Both the position numbers and the translations under genes were made by a program. From positions 1 to 17,247 of the forward strand of contig PJER01000047.1 of assembly GCA_002825465.1 (NCBI GenBank): DNA of 17,247 nucleotides. Reading direction: 5' to 3'. Under the pieces are notes generated by a model. It saw only the letters and a program-made list of their open reading frames with translations. It was not told the DNA's origin and ran no database searches. Below, in pieces: positions 15,057 through 17,247 of the stretch (positions are counted from its first letter, which is position 1; each line of letters opens with the position of its first letter). This DNA is from Candidatus Thorarchaeota archaeon MP8T_1 (GTDB taxonomy: Archaea; Asgardarchaeota; Thorarchaeia; Thorarchaeales; Thorarchaeaceae).

Positions 15057-15269
15057 ATGCCAAAACAAATCTATGATGTGGAAAAGTTCCTCGAGATGAC
15101 TGAGGATGCAGAGGAATGTCGCGTCAAGCGTGGCAGTGAGAATGTCAAGCTGAAACTCCGCACAACTAAATACCTCTACACTATCGTTCTTGAACCCCAA
15201 AAAGCAGAAGAAGTTCTGCAACAGGTCAAGTGCCAGATTGTAGAAGCAAGAGCTGAAGAAGAGGAATAG
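15057..15269 (+). CDS. rpl38e: Ribosomal protein L38e
   Basis: The 70-residue protein matches eukaryotic L38e in length and plan: MPKQIYDVEKFLEM, a basic middle with VKLKLRTTKYLYTIVL (eukaryotic form VKFKVRCSRYLYTLVI, from memory) and KAEEVLQQ. It ends in a short acidic tail (EARAEEEE) that replaces the eukaryotic end. L38e belongs to the large ribosomal subunit and is universal in eukaryotes but present only in some archaeal groups. The ATG at 15057 has GGGGT six bases upstream. It follows tRNA-Val by 28 bp and stops 2 bp before the stop of the convergent aCPSF2 gene. Confidence 0.88.
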   Translation: MPKQIYDVEKFLEMTEDAEECRVKRGSENVKLKLRTTKYLYTIVLEPQKAEEVLQQVKCQIVEARAEEEE

Positions 15270-15271
15270 AG

Positions 15272-16537
15272 TTAGAACTCAATCTTCTCATTTAATTCTG
15301 CAACTTTGGCTTTACGCCCTTTCTTCTCTAATTTTTCAACTAGAGCATCACAGGATTCTGATTCACCGTGGACTGCATAGAATTCAGGTTCACCTGGTAT
15401 CTTTAGTAACATGTCCAACATCCCTCGAGAGTCCGAGTGAGAGGAGAGATGATGTTGTCGAATATCGGCTGTCACTTTGAAGTCACGATCACCAACCGAA
15501 ACTTTTCCTGTTTCAAGAAGCTCTGCGCCAGGGGTTCCAGGTATCTGATAGCTAACGAAAATAATCGAATTTTTCGGATCATCATGAACCATTTTGAAAT
15601 AGAGATGAGATGCTCCACCCTTTAACATTCCAGCAGGAGATATGATAATCCCGCCATTCTTTACTGCTTTTGATCGTTCACGATTGTCATTGATGATAAT
15701 CGAACGACCGACTGCTCTTTGGAATGATTTTGGACTCTGAAGATATTCAGGGTGTCGGACGAGTATATCATTGACCGCCCGTGCCATTCCATCAACATAA
15801 ATTGGATACTTGCGAGGAATATCGCTTTGCTCAAGAATACACATAATCTCTTGACTTCGTCCCACACCAAAAGCAGGAATTAGAGCAGTTCCACCACGTT
15901 CTAATGTTTCCAATACGGTATCAATCAGTCCCAGTTCTGTCTTCTCTCGAGGGGGATTAATCCGTTGAGCATAGGTACTTTCGGTTACTACTATATCATG
16001 CTTGGGGAGATTCTTTCTTGCTCCAGGATTTAGCTGAGATTCAATGGCATTAAAGTCACCTGTAAATAGAATTCGTTTGCCATTGACTCTGACAGAAACC
16101 ATAGCACTGCCGGGTATGTGTCCCGCGTTGAAAAGAGTCATTTCAAAGGGATGGCCAAGAGGTGTTGTTTCTTCGTAAGCTGTGGTCTGACATTGTCGTC
16201 GAATTAATGCAATGTCTTTTCTGTCAAATGGTAGTTGTCCATGTGAAATATTGTACATGTCACGTATGAGTAGAATACTAAGGTCCCTTGTTGCTGGTGT
16301 GCAAAAGAGTGATGCATCTGTGTCTTTTAGAATTCGTGGAACACCACCTGAATGATCAAGATGTGCATGTGTAATTATTATGCCCTGTAAGTCGTCAGTA
16401 GGAATCATATCAGGAAAAGAGGGGGGATCTGTGAACTTGACACCATAATCCACTAGAACACTTTCATTTTTCTCCTCAAGATAAAATCCTGAACGGCCTA
16501 CTTCTCTACAAGAGCCTAGAAATGTAAGTTGTGTCAT
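15272..16537 (-). CDS. aCPSF2-type metallo-beta-lactamase/beta-CASP ribonuclease
   Basis: The 421-residue protein has the full metallo-beta-lactamase set: HAHLDH (H57, H59, D61, H62), GHIPGSA (H140) and TGDFN (D161). It also has the beta-CASP motifs A (VTESTY, E186), B (LSSHSD, H367) and C (AVHGE, H390). It lacks the N-terminal KH domains of aCPSF1/FttA, and its length equals the KH-free archaeal aCPSF2 group; RNase J is longer. These enzymes cleave or trim RNA, and in archaea aCPSF2 relatives are thought to serve RNA processing and decay in the cytosol. All zinc ligands are present, so activity is expected. ATG at 16535-16537 is preceded by AAGGAAGT. Convergent with L38e. Confidence 0.88.
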   Translation of the reverse strand: MTQLTFLGSCREVGRSGFYLEEKNESVLVDYGVKFTDPPSFPDMIPTDDLQGIIITHAHLDHSGGVPRILKDTDASLFCTPATRDLSILLIRDMYNISHGQLPFDRKDIALIRRQCQTTAYEETTPLGHPFEMTLFNAGHIPGSAMVSVRVNGKRILFTGDFNAIESQLNPGARKNLPKHDIVVTESTYAQRINPPREKTELGLIDTVLETLERGGTALIPAFGVGRSQEIMCILEQSDIPRKYPIYVDGMARAVNDILVRHPEYLQSPKSFQRAVGRSIIINDNRERSKAVKNGGIIISPAGMLKGGASHLYFKMVHDDPKNSIIFVSYQIPGTPGAELLETGKVSVGDRDFKVTADIRQHHLSSHSDSRGMLDMLLKIPGEPEFYAVHGESESCDALVEKLEKKGRKAKVAELNEKIEF

Positions 16538-16652
16538 TAATTGTTACTTCCTTTCGATTGCCAACGTGAAACCAAGAAAAGGTTTTCCTAATTACATAAT
16601 AATTGCTCATTTAGTGGCGAAATTTCATAACTTAGATAATGCACGAATTCTG

Positions 16653-16723
16653 CTTAAAAAACGAAATCTATATCAGATAACAACGTATCCTTCCTGTGAA
16701 AAGCTACAGTTGTAGGCGGAGAG
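16653..16723 (+). promoter_or_regulatory. Promoter and leader of the alba gene
   Basis: CTTAAAAAA at 16653-16661 is a TATA-like box; initiation near 16684 would give a leader of about 47 nt with GGAGAG (16718-16723) seven bases before a GTG start. The rest of the 193-bp gap 16538-16730 is AT-rich and must also hold the promoter of the divergent aCPSF2 gene, for which I see no clear TATA box. Confidence 0.5.
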
Positions 16724-16730
16724 ACTTCGG

Positions 16731-17069
16731 GTGACGGAGGAAAACACTGGCAAAGCATCCAGCAGCAAGAAAGCTGAAGGGAAAACGCTGCAGGATAGTA
16801 ATGGCATGGACTGCATCCTAGTCGGAAACAAAAATGTCATGTCTTATGTCTTAGCCTGTGTCACATTGTTCAACAAAGGTGCAGAAGAAGTCGTCATTAA
16901 AGCAAGAGGCCGACTCATCAGTCGAGCCGTTGATGTTGCAGAAATTACACGTCATAGGTTCATACCCGAGCTCGTTGTGAAACACATCGAAATCGATACT
17001 ACTACGGTACAAACCGACAAAGGTAGCGACCTTAACGTGTCAACTATTGACATCACATTGACGAAATAG
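16731..17069 (+). CDS. alba: Alba-family DNA/RNA-binding protein
   Basis: Alba is a small dimeric protein that coats chromosomal DNA and also binds RNA. This 112-residue version has the core [17 protein letters not shown] with K34 at the position of the acetylatable, DNA-contacting lysine, then [25 protein letters not shown], the beta-hairpin and helix of the family. About 25 residues rich in Lys, Ser and Glu precede the core, a longer flexible N-terminus than the usual form of about 90 residues. GTG at 16731 is chosen because GGAGAG lies seven bases upstream; an ATG at codon 26 would give a core-length protein but lacks a comparable site. The KH/NusA-like gene follows 68 bp downstream on the same strand. 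Confidence 0.93.
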   Translation: MTEENTGKASSSKKAEGKTLQDSNGMDCILVGNKNVMSYVLACVTLFNKGAEEVVIKARGRLISRAVDVAEITRHRFIPELVVKHIEIDTTTVQTDKGSDLNVSTIDITLTK

Positions 17070-17084
17070 AAAGCACTATGAATT

Positions 17085-17096
17085 CCTCGACCGAGG
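17085..17096 (+). repeat. Small hairpin between alba and the KH-protein gene
   Basis: CCTCG-AC-CGAGG is a perfect inverted repeat, 15 bp behind the alba stop. As RNA it would form a tight 4-bp stem with a GACC loop. No T-tract follows, so it is not a convincing terminator; it may mark a processing point in a shared transcript. Confidence 0.35.
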
Positions 17097-17137
17097 TCCA
17101 GTCCGCGCTGTGACTTCGAAAATACGAGGAAAGAACA

Positions 17138-17247
17138 ATGCGACTACCGGTCTGTAACTTCGACATAGAATCTGATATGTTATGTCCAAATTGCCAATCG
17201 AAACTCGATCGCGGAGAAATCACTGGATTTGATATTCAATTTAGCAA
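17138..17247 (+). CDS. NusA-like KH-domain protein with N-terminal zinc motif (partial, 5' end only)
   Basis: The first 36 codons are present before the window ends. They read MRLPVCNFDIESDMLC, then PNCQSKLDRGEITGFDIQF: a cysteine at 6 and a C-x2-C pair at 16 and 19, followed by a KLxxGEIT/FDI stretch. This beginning resembles the archaeal family of KH-domain, NusA-related proteins that start with a small zinc-binding module. The KH domains would lie beyond the edge, so the assignment rests on the N-terminus only. GAGGA lies seven bases before the ATG. It probably shares a transcript with alba, as no TATA-like box is seen in the 68-bp gap. Confidence 0.55.
   Translation, partial: MRLPVCNFDIESDMLCPNCQSKLDRGEITGFDIQFS

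Noticed and set aside
1..17247. CRISPR arrays, insertion sequences, integrase or defence-island genes
   Set aside because: I looked for regularly spaced direct repeats, transposase motifs and terminal repeats and saw none; the genes are ordinary archaeal chromosomal genes apart from the oddities listed.

Overview
The window reads as chromosomal DNA of an archaeon, most likely of the Asgard or TACK lineages. The evidence is a set of archaeal or archaeo-eukaryotic genes: ribosomal proteins L40e and L38e, Alba, an aCPSF2-type beta-CASP nuclease, a PAC2-family protein and a NusA-like KH protein. Promoters look like archaeal TATA boxes about 23-27 bp from the start region, and many genes carry GGTGA/GGAGG-type ribosome binding sites. 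L38e is patchy in archaea, and the cytosine deaminase is close to the fungal Fcy1 type; both fit an Asgard-like genome, but I cannot fix the lineage from this window. The DNA is moderately AT-rich, gene dense and unbroken by mobile elements. I see no CRISPR array, insertion sequence or rRNA.

Layout. Positions 1-4638 (minus) hold most of a giant membrane-anchored surface protein that runs off the left edge: one transmembrane helix, a transglutaminase-fold domain whose three catalytic positions all appear substituted, then a long array of Ig-like modules of about 104 residues. Positions 4846-6021 hold an HD-domain hydrolase facing a CYTH/CyaB-type phosphohydrolase or cyclase. Positions 6068-9360 are a plus-strand run: a threonine-synthase-like PLP enzyme, a yeast-type cytosine deaminase, an NSUN-type RNA m5C methyltransferase and its PUA-domain partner. 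A PAC2-family protein (9357-10097, minus) converges on that run.

Positions 10300-12522 encode a Ski2-like helicase-fold protein with a SWIM zinc finger but ruined ATPase motifs. Positions 12595-14610 are sucC-sucD, the succinyl-CoA synthetase operon. Positions 14766-15269 are a translation cluster: L40e, tRNA-Val(CAC), L38e. An aCPSF2 nuclease (15272-16537, minus) converges on it. Alba and the beginning of a zinc-binding KH/NusA-like protein close the window.

Most of the content is information processing (RNA modification, RNA decay, ribosome, chromatin) plus central metabolism. The main oddities are two apparent pseudoenzymes (the transglutaminase-like surface protein and the helicase-like SWIM protein), a compact bidirectional promoter whose two start codons lie 23-24 bp either side of one TATA element, and several dyad or hairpin elements at promoters and leaders.
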